Below, one piece after another: positions 36,379 to 44,466 of a stretch of DNA of 64,000 nt (position 1 is the stretch's first letter; the number at the start of each line of letters is the position of its first letter). The position numbers and the translations under genes are program-made. The stretch is from the NCBI GenBank assembly GCA_964518215.1, contig CAZFFP010000008.1, positions 4,510 to 68,509 of the forward strand. Direction: 5' to 3'. The notes under the pieces are model-generated. The model ran no database searches. It was not told where the DNA came from and was given only the letters and a program-made list of their open reading frames with translations. The stretch is from CAYSGX01 sp964518215. Lineage in GTDB: Bacteria > Bacteroidota > Bacteroidia > Chitinophagales > CAIOSU01.

Positions 36379-37342
36379 AGTCAAATATGTTTACAACAAG
36401 CAAACGCTGCACTTTGAAAAATTCATTGTGCCGTGGTATATGCGCGTGCTGCGTTTTTTCGGTTTCCTGATTCTCACGTTGGTTATTGGTATCGGGCTGA
36501 CGATTCTGCTCTACAACTATATTGATTCGCCCAAAGAAAAACAACTCAAACGAGAAATTGCACAATTGCATTTTCAATACGAACTGATGGGCAAAAAACT
36601 CGACCAAATGGGTAAGGTGCTCACCGGACTCGAAGAGCGCGATGATAATATTTATCGGGTGATTTTCGAAGCCGAGGCTATTCCGCAGAGTGTGCGCGAA
36701 GCAGGCATGGGCGGTAGCATCAAATACCGCGACCTCGAAAATTACGACAACTCCGAGTTGATGATTTCCATTGCTTCGCAAATGGACCGACTGGCGAAGA
36801 AAATGTATATACAATCGAAATCGTATGACGAAGTAAGCAAACTGATAAAAGACAAAGAGGTGATGCTGGCTTCTATTCCCGCCATTCAGCCGGTGGCGAA
36901 TAAGGATTTGAAACGTTTCGCATCGGGCTACGGCATGAGGATTCACCCGATTTATAAAACCACGATGATGCACTGGGGGGTTGATTTTACCGCGCCTGTC
37001 GGCACCGAAATTTATTGCACGGGCAATGGTAAAGTGATTGACGTAACGCACGAAAGGCGCGGCTATGGCTATCATGTGGTGGTGGACCACGGCTTTGGTT
37101 ATAAAACTTTATACGCTCACATGAGTCGTATTGTGGTGAAGAAAGGACAAAAAATAAATCGGGGCGAAGTGTTGGGATATATCGGAAATACAGGCACTTC
37201 ATCGGGTCCGCACCTGCACTATGAGGTGATTAAAAACGGACAGAAAGTAAATCCCATCAATTTCTTCTACAACGACCTCAGCCCCGAAGAATACGAACAG
37301 ATGATTGAAATTTCTGCCAATAATAATCAGGCGTTTGATTGA
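36371..37342 (+). CDS. Membrane-anchored M23-family metallopeptidase
   Basis: A 323-aa peptidoglycan endopeptidase-like protein. The N-terminal cytoplasmic segment is followed by one membrane helix (FFGFLILTLVIGIGLTILLY, about 29-48). A coiled coil follows (about 53-170), then the LytM/M23 domain. Zinc ligands are visible as H201 and D205 (MHWGVDF) and H281/H283 (GPHLHYEV), with the glycine-rich TAPVGTEIYCTGNGKV and GYIGNTGTSSG. The core is intact, so it is probably an active DD-endopeptidase. Divergent from alaS, with the MerR gene downstream, an order I recall as common in Bacteroidota. Confidence 0.92.
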   Translation: MRKVKYVYNKQTLHFEKFIVPWYMRVLRFFGFLILTLVIGIGLTILLYNYIDSPKEKQLKREIAQLHFQYELMGKKLDQMGKVLTGLEERDDNIYRVIFEAEAIPQSVREAGMGGSIKYRDLENYDNSELMISIASQMDRLAKKMYIQSKSYDEVSKLIKDKEVMLASIPAIQPVANKDLKRFASGYGMRIHPIYKTTMMHWGVDFTAPVGTEIYCTGNGKVIDVTHERRGYGYHVVVDHGFGYKTLYAHMSRIVVKKGQKINRGEVLGYIGNTGTSSGPHLHYEVIKNGQKVNPINFFYNDLSPEEYEQMIEISANNNQAFD

Positions 37343-37348
37343 GGAGTC

Positions 37349-37376
37349 TGTAGTTTGTTAGTCGGTAGTCAGTAGT
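37349..37376. repeat. Degenerate AGTC/GTAGTC tandem repeat, second copy
   Basis: Same orientation and phrasing as 36284-36313 (AGTCTGTAG, TAGTCGGTAGTCAGTAG), just after the M23 stop. Confidence 0.5.
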
Positions 37377-37461
37377 GTTCAACAGATTGTATATAAGTTG
37401 TTTTCTTTTAGCGTGAAGAAATATTTTAATTTCGATTTTGTCGAATATCGCACATCGCATC

Positions 37462-37797
37462 ATGCCTTACAAAGAAAAAGAAATCACCAAACTGTATTAC
37501 TCCATTGGCGAAGTGGCAGAGATATTTAATGTATCTGCTTCGCTCATTCGCTATTGGGAAAATGAGTTTGATGTGCTGAAGCCGAAAAAGAACAAGAAAG
37601 GCAACCGTATGTTTACCCCGCAGGATTTAGAAAACCTGCACCTCATTTATCATTTGGTGAAAGAAAGAGGCTTCACTCTCGAAGGCGCGAAAAAGAAACT
37701 GAAAGACAACCGCGAAGACACCGTTCACACACACAAAATTTTGCTCTCCCTCAACAAAATCAAAGATTTTATGACGGAGTTGAAGGAAAATTTATAG
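37462..37797 (+). CDS. MerR-family transcriptional regulator
   Basis: A 111-aa protein from ATG 37462; an upstream TTG at 37438 would start inside a repeated ATCGAATATCG-type sequence. The winged helix-turn-helix is clear: LYYSIGEVAEIFNVSASLIR then YWENEFDVLKPKKNKKGNR and MFTPQDLENLHLI. A short helical C-terminus (EGAKKKLKDNRE, LSLNKIKDFMTELKENL) gives dimerisation. There is no effector-binding domain and no metal-binding cysteines, so the signal is unknown. It may regulate the adjacent peptidase gene. Confidence 0.9.
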   Translation: MPYKEKEITKLYYSIGEVAEIFNVSASLIRYWENEFDVLKPKKNKKGNRMFTPQDLENLHLIYHLVKERGFTLEGAKKKLKDNREDTVHTHKILLSLNKIKDFMTELKENL

Positions 37798-37824
37798 CAT
37801 TCTTTAACATCACTTTTGCTTTGA

Positions 37825-38358
37825 TTACTGTTTTAGTATTCTACAAAACTCCCACACCAACATACCTACACTCACGGCAATATTCAATGAATGTTTGGTT
37901 CCTAATTGCGGAATTTCGATGCAGTAGTCTGAAAGAGTCACTACTGCTTCCTGCACACCTTCTACCTCGTTGCCGAAAACCAAAGCATATTTTTTAGAAG
38001 AAAAATCGGGTTGAAAATTTTGCAGCAACACACTCTCATCTGTCTGCTCCACAGCGATGATGATATAGCCTTGCGATTTGAGTTGTTGCACGCAATCGGT
38101 GGTTTCGGCAATATATTCCCAATCCATACTGTCGGTGGCACCCAAAGCGGTTTTGTGTATTTCGCGGTGAGGCGGAGTAGCAGTAATTCCGCAGAGAAAA
38201 ATTTTCTCCAACAAAAAAGCATCTGCCGTTCTGAATACTGAGCCGATATTGTTGAGGCTGCGCACATTGTCCAACACAATTACCAAAGGAGTTTTGGTTG
38301 TATTCTTAAAATCTTCTACCGAAAGCCGGTTTAACTCTTCGTTGGCAAGTTTGCGCAT
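37825..38358 (-). CDS. TrmH/SpoU-family RNA 2'-O-methyltransferase
   Basis: A SPOUT methyltransferase of 177 aa from ATG 38358 (MRKLANEELNRL). The three family motifs are all present: NVRSLNNIGSVFRTADAF (motif 1), ALVFGNEVEGV (motif 2) and IPQLGTKHSLNIAVSVGMLV (motif 3). The trefoil knot is therefore complete. It methylates a ribose in tRNA or rRNA using S-adenosylmethionine; the exact site cannot be told. A TTG five codons upstream is possible. A perfect 13-bp palindrome CGCTAAATTAGCG (38375-38387) lies just before it. Confidence 0.9.
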   Translation of the reverse strand: MRKLANEELNRLSVEDFKNTTKTPLVIVLDNVRSLNNIGSVFRTADAFLLEKIFLCGITATPPHREIHKTALGATDSMDWEYIAETTDCVQQLKSQGYIIIAVEQTDESVLLQNFQPDFSSKKYALVFGNEVEGVQEAVVTLSDYCIEIPQLGTKHSLNIAVSVGMLVWEFCRILKQ

Positions 38359-38405
38359 AAGTATTGTTTCCAAACGCTAAATTAGCGACCTCAACCGAGA
38401 GTAAC

Positions 38406-38500
38406 CGTCATGGCGAACGAAACGCAGTGGAGTGAAGCAATCTGAATTGAATACCTAATGAGATTACTTCGTTCCGCTTTCTGCGAAACTCGCAATGACG
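38406..38500. repeat. Long imperfect inverted repeat of the CGTCATTGCGAG...AAGCAATCT type
   Basis: The left arm GTCATGGCGAACGAAACG... to AAGCAATCT (38407-38443) pairs with the right arm AGATTACTTCGTTCC... to CGCAATGACG (38461-38500). It would fold into one long hairpin. Sequences of this kind are familiar as dispersed intergenic palindromes in several bacterial phyla. It fills the divergent gap between the methyltransferase gene and mutS. No coding capacity. Confidence 0.75.
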
Positions 38501-38550
38501 ATGATTGAAAGTTGTGAAATGTATTTTTTCGCCTTTGCGTGCAATTCCCC

Positions 38551-41142
38551 ATGAAGAAAGAAACTCCTTTAATGCAGCAATACAACCGGATAAAAGCCAA
38601 ATATCCTGATGCTATTTTGTTGTTTCGCGTGGGCGATTTTTACGAAACATTTAATACCGATGCGATTACTGCTGCGCAGGTGTTGGGCATTGTGCTCACC
38701 AAGCGCTCTAATGGTTCTGCTTCAGAAATGGATTTGGCAGGTTTCCCTTATCACGCACTCGATACTTATTTGCCCAAGTTGGTTCGGGCGGGCTATCGGG
38801 TGGCGATTTGCGAGCAATTGGAAGACCCGAAAATGACCAAGACGATTGTGAAACGGGGCGTTACCGAACTTATTACTCCGGGCGTGGCGCACAACGACAA
38901 AATGCTCGACCATAAGAGCAATAATTTTTTGGCTGCGGTCTATACCGATAAGCAATCGTGGGGCTTGGCTTTTCTCGATGTTTCTACCGGAGAATTTTTC
39001 TGCACGCAGGGCGGAAAAGAATATGCCGACAATCTGCTGCAAAGTTTCAAGCCTTCCGAAATTATTATGAGCAAGCCCTTGCTCAAATCGTTCAAAGAAG
39101 AATTCGGGAGCACCTTTTATACCTACACTTTAGACGAATGGATTTTTCAGCCCGAATTTGGAAGAGATACTTTGCAAAAACATTTCGGCACATCATCGCT
39201 CAAAGGTTTCGGTATTGACGAACTTTTTGGAGGCATCACCGCAGCAGGCGCCATCATCCATTATTTGGGTGAAACGCAACATCCTAATCTGCAACACATC
39301 ACTGCTATTTCGCGGCTGCATCAAAGTCATCATGTATGGTTAGATAAATTTTCGGTGCGCAATCTCGAACTTATTTCGAGCGCGCAAGGCGGAAAATCGC
39401 TGCTCGATATTCTCGACCTCACTACTTCGCCTATGGGTTCGCGCCTGTTGAAAAAATGGGTGGTGCTGCCTTTGTTGGAAAAAGAAAAAATAGATGAGCG
39501 ACTGCAAATTGTTGAATACCTGATTAAGCATCCGGAACTACCCACCGAACTCAAAAATCATATCCGTCAGTTGGGCGATTTGGAACGGCTGATTAGCAAA
39601 GTGCCTTTGGGAAAAATTAATCCTCGCGAGGTGGTGCAGTTGAAGCGCGCGCTTCTTGCATTGGTACCCATCAAAAATATTTGTGCCAACAGCGACAATG
39701 CTTTTCTCAACAAATTAGCCGACCAAATAAACCCTTGCGAAGTTTTGAAAAACAAAATCGAAACTTCTGTTTTGGAAGATGCTCCGCCCGTTTTGCAAAA
39801 AGGCAACGTGATGGCAAACGGCATTTCTCCCGAATTGGATGAGTTGCGTTATATCTCCCGTTCGGGAAAAGATTTGGTGCTCGATATTCAGAAAAGAGAA
39901 ACAGAAAAGACAGGAATCAGTTCGCTGAAAGTGGGCTTCAACAATGTGTTTGGTTATTATTTGGAAGTAACGCATACCCACAAAGACAAAGTGCCGGCAG
40001 AGTGGATTCGCAAACAAACGCTCAGCAATGCCGAGCGATATATTACCGATGAACTGAAACATTTAGAAGAAAAAATTTTAGGTGCGGAAGAAAAAATTCA
40101 GGCGCTCGAAGAAAAACTTTTCATTGAATTGGTCGCATACATTGCCGATTATATCAGACCTGTTCAAACCAATGCACATGTGGTGGCAAAACTCGATTGT
40201 TTGTTATCATTTGCCGATGCTGCGCAAAAATACAATTACCGCAAACCCGACATCAACGACACATTCAAAATTGAAATTTCCGAAGGCAGACACCCTGTGA
40301 TTGAACGCTTGCTGCCTTTGGGCGAGAGCTATGTTGCCAACGATATTTTTCTCGATAATGAAAATCAACAAATTCTGATTATCACCGGACCCAACATGGC
40401 AGGTAAATCTGCTTTACTTCGACAAACCGCTTTGATTTGCCTCATGGCGCAGATGGGTAGTTTTGTTCCCGCAGCAAAGGCTTCGATTGGAATTGTTGAC
40501 AAAGTTTTTACCCGCGTGGGCGCCAGCGATAATATTTCTTCGGGTGAGTCCACCTTCATGACCGAGATGAACGAATCGGCAAGCATCATGAATAATATTT
40601 CAGAGCGCAGCCTGATTTTGTTGGATGAAATCGGACGCGGCACAAGCACCTACGATGGCATTTCGATTGCATGGAGCATTGCCGAATATCTGCACAACAA
40701 TCCCACAGCACGACCAAAAACATTATTTGCCACCCACTATCACGAGCTAAACGAATTGGCAGAAAAATGTGAGCGCATCAAAAACTTTCACATTGCGACC
40801 AAAGAAGTGGGACAAAAAGTTATTTTCCTTCGGAAATTAGTGGAAGGCGGCACGCAACACAGCTTCGGTATTCATGTGGCGAAAATGGCAGGTATGCCCC
40901 CCGCCATAATTGCACGTGCCAACGAAATTTTAGAAGAGTTGGAACAAAAACACATCGCCACCGACCTGAAACAAAAAGTGAAAAAATTAGAGCCGAAAAA
41001 CTATCAGCTCAATATTTTTCAAATGGACAATCCCCAACTCGTGAAAGTGCAGGAAATATTGCACGGCTTAAACATCAACACCCTTACACCCGTGGAAGCG
41101 CTTTTAAAACTGAATGAATTGAAGAATGTAGTGGGTGAATAA
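38551..41142 (+). CDS. mutS: DNA mismatch repair protein MutS
   Basis: An 863-aa mismatch-recognition ATPase of normal length. The mismatch-reading Phe-X-Glu motif is in FRVGDFYETF (F30, E32). The connector, lever and clamp domains follow. The ATPase has Walker A GPNMAGKSALLRQ (near 614), then SSGESTFMTEMNES, Walker B LILLDEIGRGTSTYDGISIA and ATHYHEL. ATG 38551 is chosen over an upstream GTG at 38539. It converges with menB after 8 bp. The repeat at 38406-38500 lies upstream. Confidence 0.97.
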   Translation: MKKETPLMQQYNRIKAKYPDAILLFRVGDFYETFNTDAITAAQVLGIVLTKRSNGSASEMDLAGFPYHALDTYLPKLVRAGYRVAICEQLEDPKMTKTIVKRGVTELITPGVAHNDKMLDHKSNNFLAAVYTDKQSWGLAFLDVSTGEFFCTQGGKEYADNLLQSFKPSEIIMSKPLLKSFKEEFGSTFYTYTLDEWIFQPEFGRDTLQKHFGTSSLKGFGIDELFGGITAAGAIIHYLGETQHPNLQHITAISRLHQSHHVWLDKFSVRNLELISSAQGGKSLLDILDLTTSPMGSRLLKKWVVLPLLEKEKIDERLQIVEYLIKHPELPTELKNHIRQLGDLERLISKVPLGKINPREVVQLKRALLALVPIKNICANSDNAFLNKLADQINPCEVLKNKIETSVLEDAPPVLQKGNVMANGISPELDELRYISRSGKDLVLDIQKRETEKTGISSLKVGFNNVFGYYLEVTHTHKDKVPAEWIRKQTLSNAERYITDELKHLEEKILGAEEKIQALEEKLFIELVAYIADYIRPVQTNAHVVAKLDCLLSFADAAQKYNYRKPDINDTFKIEISEGRHPVIERLLPLGESYVANDIFLDNENQQILIITGPNMAGKSALLRQTALICLMAQMGSFVPAAKASIGIVDKVFTRVGASDNISSGESTFMTEMNESASIMNNISERSLILLDEIGRGTSTYDGISIAWSIAEYLHNNPTARPKTLFATHYHELNELAEKCERIKNFHIATKEVGQKVIFLRKLVEGGTQHSFGIHVAKMAGMPPAIIARANEILEELEQKHIATDLKQKVKKLEPKNYQLNIFQMDNPQLVKVQEILHGLNINTLTPVEALLKLNELKNVVGE

Positions 41143-41150
41143 AATTTCGT

Positions 41151-41972
41151 TTACGGAAACTTCGGATATTTCTTAAAATCGGGGTCGCGCTTTTCGAGAA
41201 ATGCTTTTTTGCCTTCCTGTGCTTCTTCGGTGAGATAGTAAAGTAAAGTTGCATTGCCGGCTAATTCCTGAATTCCTGCCTGCCCGTCTAAATCGGCATT
41301 GAACGAAGATTTCAACATGCGCAAAGCCAGAGGGCTGCGCTTCATCATGGTTTTTGCCCATTTCACGGTTTCGTCTTCGAGATTTTCCAAAGGAACTACT
41401 TTATTCACCAAACCCATATCGAGCGCTTCCTGTGCCGAATATTGCTCACACAAAAACCAGATTTCGCGCGCCTTTTTCTGCCCTACAATTCTTGCGAGAT
41501 AAGAAGCGCCAAAGCCCCCATCGAAGCTGCCCACTTTAGGTCCGGTTTGTCCGAAAATGGCATTTTCCGAAGCAATGGAAATATCACATACCACATGCAG
41601 CACATGCCCGCCACCAATCGCGTATCCGTTCACCATCGCAATGACGGGCTTGGGCAGCGAACGAATCATTTTTTGCAAATCCAACACGTTCAAACGGGGC
41701 ACTCCGCTTTTATCAATATAGCCGCCCACGCCTTTGTAGTTTTGGTCGCCACCGCTGCAAAAGGCGGTGGTGCCCACGCCCGTCAGCACTACTACATAGA
41801 TGTCCTGATTTTCGCGGCACTGACGCATGGCGTCCACCATTTCCATGACGGTAGTGGGAGTGAACGCATTGCGGTATCGGTCTCGGTTGATGCTGATTTT
41901 GGCAATGCCTTCAAAAAATTCAAACTTGATTTCTTCGTATTCTTTTAGTGGAGTCCAGTTTCTCTGTGTCAT
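41151..41972 (-). CDS. menB: 1,4-dihydroxy-2-naphthoyl-CoA synthase
   Basis: A crotonase-fold enzyme of 273 aa that closes the second ring of the naphthoquinone in menaquinone synthesis. Family signatures are INRDRYRNAFTPTTVMEM, FCSGGDQNYKG, MVNGYAIGGGHVLHVVCD and QTGPKVGSFDGGFGASYLAR, plus the C-terminal EEAQEGKKAFLEKRDPDF. The MenB-specific CSGGDQ and FDGG motifs separate it from other crotonases. Same strand as menD, 139 bp upstream; the spacer is filled with GTTATAA repeats, so cotranscription is plausible but not certain. Confidence 0.96.
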   Translation of the reverse strand: MTQRNWTPLKEYEEIKFEFFEGIAKISINRDRYRNAFTPTTVMEMVDAMRQCRENQDIYVVVLTGVGTTAFCSGGDQNYKGVGGYIDKSGVPRLNVLDLQKMIRSLPKPVIAMVNGYAIGGGHVLHVVCDISIASENAIFGQTGPKVGSFDGGFGASYLARIVGQKKAREIWFLCEQYSAQEALDMGLVNKVVPLENLEDETVKWAKTMMKRSPLALRMLKSSFNADLDGQAGIQELAGNATLLYYLTEEAQEGKKAFLEKRDPDFKKYPKFP

Positions 41973-42012
41973 ACTTTCAGTCTTTAATATAATTGTTTGT
42001 TTTAAGGATTGA

Positions 42013-42105
42013 GAGTTAAAAGGTTATAAGGTTATAAAGTTGAAATGTTATAAGGTTATAAGTCAGCAATATTTTTTTAACATTATAACTTTATAACATT
42101 GCAAC
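42013..42105. repeat. Cluster of GTTATAAGGTT units with inverted arms
   Basis: About six ATAACCTT/ATAACTTT units. The 18-bp arms AATGTTATAAGGTTATAA (42044-42061) and TTATAACTTTATAACATT (42083-42100) match at 17 of 18 positions as inverted copies. It occupies the menD-menB spacer. Same family as 10580-10645. Confidence 0.7.
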
Positions 42106-42111
42106 ATCTTT

Positions 42112-43860
42112 TTACTTTTTCAGTTTAGAAATGAATTGTTTGAAAACGTCAGCACTCAGTTTGCCATCGGTTTTGATTTCCAAAACAGCGGGCTTGCCGT
42201 TCGGTTCAAAAAATGTTTGCAAAATTTCGCGCAGTTCATTTTCAGCCGCGCAAAAATAATAAGGAATGTCAAATGCCTTGGCAACATGCTCGATGCTGTA
42301 TGCATGAGGCGTTTCGAAATACTCGTTGAGTTCGGGCAGAGCTTCTTCTTGGTTGATGATGCGAAAAATATTTCCGCCTTCATTATTGATGACGATGACA
42401 CGAAGATTTGCAGGCAAATGTTTGTTCCAAAGTCCATTGCTGTCATACATAAATGCGAGGTCGCCCGTAATGAGCGTTGTCATTTTTCCACAGGCATAAG
42501 CTGCGCCCGCAGCCGTGCTCACGGTTCCGTCAATGCCGCTTACTCCGCGATTACAATAAATTTCAATTTCATTCGGAAAATTAAAATAAGCCGCATAGCG
42601 AATGGGGGTGCTGTTTCCAAGATGAAGGCTGAACTGAGATTTCTGATTTCTGATTTCTGATTTCTGATTTATAGAGGTGTGATATGAGATGTGAGATATG
42701 AGAATTTGATATGCCTTCAAATCGCAGAATGGGATGGTGGTTAAAAATTCTGATTGTTTGGATTGAACATCTTTAGCAAGGTTTTCCCAAAGTGAGATAT
42801 AACTTTCATTCTTTTCAACCTTGTAACTTTCTAACGTTCCAACCATTTCCTGAACACTGATATTCAACACATGAGTGAGGCATTGAAAAGTATCGGTGTG
42901 CTCGCTATATTCGTTCAGATGCCAATGATGTAAAGGAGGATTTTTCCGGATAAATTCTTTCAGCTTTTTTGAAACTACCGCGCCACCGAAAGTGATGAGC
43001 AAGTCGGGCTGAAAATCTTTTTCTTTTCCCGAAGGAATGCTGTTGATGAGCGCGTCTAAATTTTTAGGAATAGAACGCAGATTGGTATTGCAGGTAATTT
43101 CAGTTAAAACAGGATAAGTTGAAATTTCTTCAGAAGCAAATTCAAAATGACCATTGCCGCCTACGAGAAGAATTTTCGGATTCGGAATTTCCGTGAAAAG
43201 ATTTTGAAATAATTCACCGATATACTCCCCTCTCCTTGGGAGAGGGGCTGGGGGTGAGGCACTCTCAGATTCAATCAATTTCACATTTTCAGGCTCGTTC
43301 AATTCCACTTGCTCATAAAGCGGCTCTCTCAACGGAATATTTATATGCACCGGTTGCTGCAAGCGAATTACCGTATTGATGGCTTCATTCACTATTCTGT
43401 CGCTGTGCCGGAGTTCGTCAGGAGTTTGTGGCTTCACGGGCAATTCAAAACTCGCGGCAATAAAGTTTTGATACACATTTTTCTGCCGAATGGTTTGTCC
43501 GTCTTGCTGCTCAATCCATTCGGGGGGGCGGTCGGCAGTGAGCACCAACAAAGGAATTTTCTGATAATAGGCTTCTGCAATGGCAGGTGAAAAATTCAAC
43601 GCTGCCGAGCCCGAAGTGCAAACCAACCCGACAGGTTTTCTTTTTCCGAAGGAATCGAAACTTTGTTGAGCCATACCCAAAGCAAAAAATGCCGCGGAGC
43701 GCTCATCAATTATCGGAATGGTTTCGATACCCGAATGGCGCGTGAGGGCAATAGTGAGCGGAGCGCATCGCGAACCCGGACACAACACAAAACGGGTTAC
43801 CTGTTTTTGAAAACAGATTTCAGCCAAATGCCTGATATGTTTTTTGTTGGTGTTGTGCAT
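42112..43860 (-). CDS. menD: SEPHCHC synthase (MenD), with repeat-derived insertions
   Basis: A thiamine-diphosphate enzyme of 582 aa that joins isochorismate and 2-oxoglutarate in menaquinone synthesis. ATG 43860 (MHNTNKKHIRHLAEICFQ) follows a promoter box. A longer frame to 43887 would begin before the transcript. Signatures: VLCPGSRCAPLTIAL, catalytic E53 (IDERSAAFFALGM), SGSAALNFSPAIAEA, and VINNEGGNIF at the ThDP site. Three segments are not family-like and match dispersed DNA repeats: SASPPAPLPRRGEYI (about 200-214), TLESYKVEKNE (about 340-350) and INQKSEIRNQKSQF (about 397-410). All are in frame, so the enzyme may still work. Confidence 0.93.
   Translation of the reverse strand: MHNTNKKHIRHLAEICFQKQVTRFVLCPGSRCAPLTIALTRHSGIETIPIIDERSAAFFALGMAQQSFDSFGKRKPVGLVCTSGSAALNFSPAIAEAYYQKIPLLVLTADRPPEWIEQQDGQTIRQKNVYQNFIAASFELPVKPQTPDELRHSDRIVNEAINTVIRLQQPVHINIPLREPLYEQVELNEPENVKLIESESASPPAPLPRRGEYIGELFQNLFTEIPNPKILLVGGNGHFEFASEEISTYPVLTEITCNTNLRSIPKNLDALINSIPSGKEKDFQPDLLITFGGAVVSKKLKEFIRKNPPLHHWHLNEYSEHTDTFQCLTHVLNISVQEMVGTLESYKVEKNESYISLWENLAKDVQSKQSEFLTTIPFCDLKAYQILISHISYHTSINQKSEIRNQKSQFSLHLGNSTPIRYAAYFNFPNEIEIYCNRGVSGIDGTVSTAAGAAYACGKMTTLITGDLAFMYDSNGLWNKHLPANLRVIVINNEGGNIFRIINQEEALPELNEYFETPHAYSIEHVAKAFDIPYYFCAAENELREILQTFFEPNGKPAVLEIKTDGKLSADVFKQFISKLKK
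42640..42667. repeat. Heptanucleotide tandem repeat TTTCTGA x4 inside menD
   Basis: Four exact copies of TTTCTGA (TCAGAAA on the coding strand), followed by a partial TTT. The unit is 7 bp, so gain or loss of one copy would shift the menD frame. It is flanked by GATATGAGATGTGAGATATGAG-like simple sequence. Confidence 0.85.
42811..42843. repeat. GTTATAAGGTT-family repeat copy inside menD
   Basis: TTTCAACCTTGTAACTTTCTAACGTTCC-like stretch, the same phrasing as the intergenic copies. On the coding strand it gives the odd TLESYKVEKNE peptide. Confidence 0.5.
43225..43260. repeat. CTCTCC...GGAGAGG repeat inside menD
   Basis: CCCCTCTCCTTGGGAGAGGGG followed by CTGGGGGTGAGG, a sequence common as a dispersed intergenic repeat in many bacteria. 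Here it is read in frame as SPPAPLPRRGE. Confidence 0.7.
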
Positions 43861-43867
43861 GGAGGGG

Positions 43868-43875
43868 CAAAGGTA
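43868..43875 (-). promoter_or_regulatory. -7 box TACCTTTG for menD
   Basis: Exact TAnnTTTG, 7 nt before ATG 43860 and inside the longer open frame, which decides the start. Confidence 0.6.
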
Positions 43876-43930
43876 AATGATTGCCACCTTGCTTTTGAAA
43901 AATCAAATGTCATCTTATAAAATTGAAGGT

Positions 43931-44029
43931 ATGAAAAGCAGCTACAAGGTAACTTCAGCAACCAATAATATCGCTATTGATTTGAGCGAAGTTGTTGTGT
44001 GTAATTATTATGTTAACAATAGCAGATGA
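43931..44029 (+). CDS. Possible 32-aa small protein before an orphan terminator
   Basis: ATG 43931 to TGA 44029 gives MKSSYKVTSATNNIAIDLSE then VVVCNYYVNNSR. No homolog is recognised. Its interest comes from the strong plus-strand terminator 63 bp downstream with no other plus-strand gene before it. Purine-rich GAAGGT lies just upstream of the ATG. It could instead be a non-coding RNA. Confidence 0.3.
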   Translation: MKSSYKVTSATNNIAIDLSEVVVCNYYVNNSR

Positions 44030-44091
44030 AGCAGAACAACGCAAATAGAAATGATGAAAGAATTAGTTATTAACTTTAAAAATAGTTAAAG

Positions 44092-44118
44092 GTCTGCCAG
44101 AAATGGCAGCCGTTTTTT
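44092..44118 (+). terminator. Orphan Rho-independent terminator
   Basis: Stem CTGCCA (44094-44099), loop GAAA-like, TGGCAG (44104-44109), then CCGTTTTTT. No annotated plus-strand gene ends here; the nearest candidate is the frame at 43931. Confidence 0.75.
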
Positions 44119-44466
44119 ATTGCCAGTATAATATAACCATTTGATTTTCAATGGATTTATATTTTATGAAAATCCTATCATCAAATGAATTTTTGTTTAA
44201 GACTAAATTTAATTTTGAAAATTGACCTCTTTTGGGACATGATTTAATAAATTTGCTTCACCAATCAACCAAACCGGAAAGAGGACACTTGCATTTGAAA
44301 ATTGTGTTAGATTAAATTTTCTGTAATTTATTCGAACTATTTGTCCATAACCCTGTTAGTTCAGGCCTTTCCTAAACATGTTTAACCAACACTAAGGTTT
44401 TCTTTAAGAATACCTTTTAATTATTTTATACTAAACCAAGGTTTAACAAATCTAAAATCAAAGGTT
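44119..44466. other. AT-rich leader region of the giant protein gene
   Basis: About 350 bp without a gene. It holds the -7 box listed at 44248 and an implied leader of about 200 nt before ATG 44467. No clear hairpin or riboswitch is recognised. Confidence 0.4.
44248..44255 (+). promoter_or_regulatory. -7 box TAAATTTG for the giant beta-helix protein
   Basis: Exact TAnnTTTG, about 210 nt before ATG 44467, with TTG at 44222-44224 as a possible -33 element (23-nt spacing). Confidence 0.4.

Noticed and set aside
43225..43260. Sequencing error or frameshift in menD around SPPAPLPRRGE
   Set aside because: The frame continues with normal MenD motifs on both sides; the sequence is a known style of dispersed repeat read through, not a shift.
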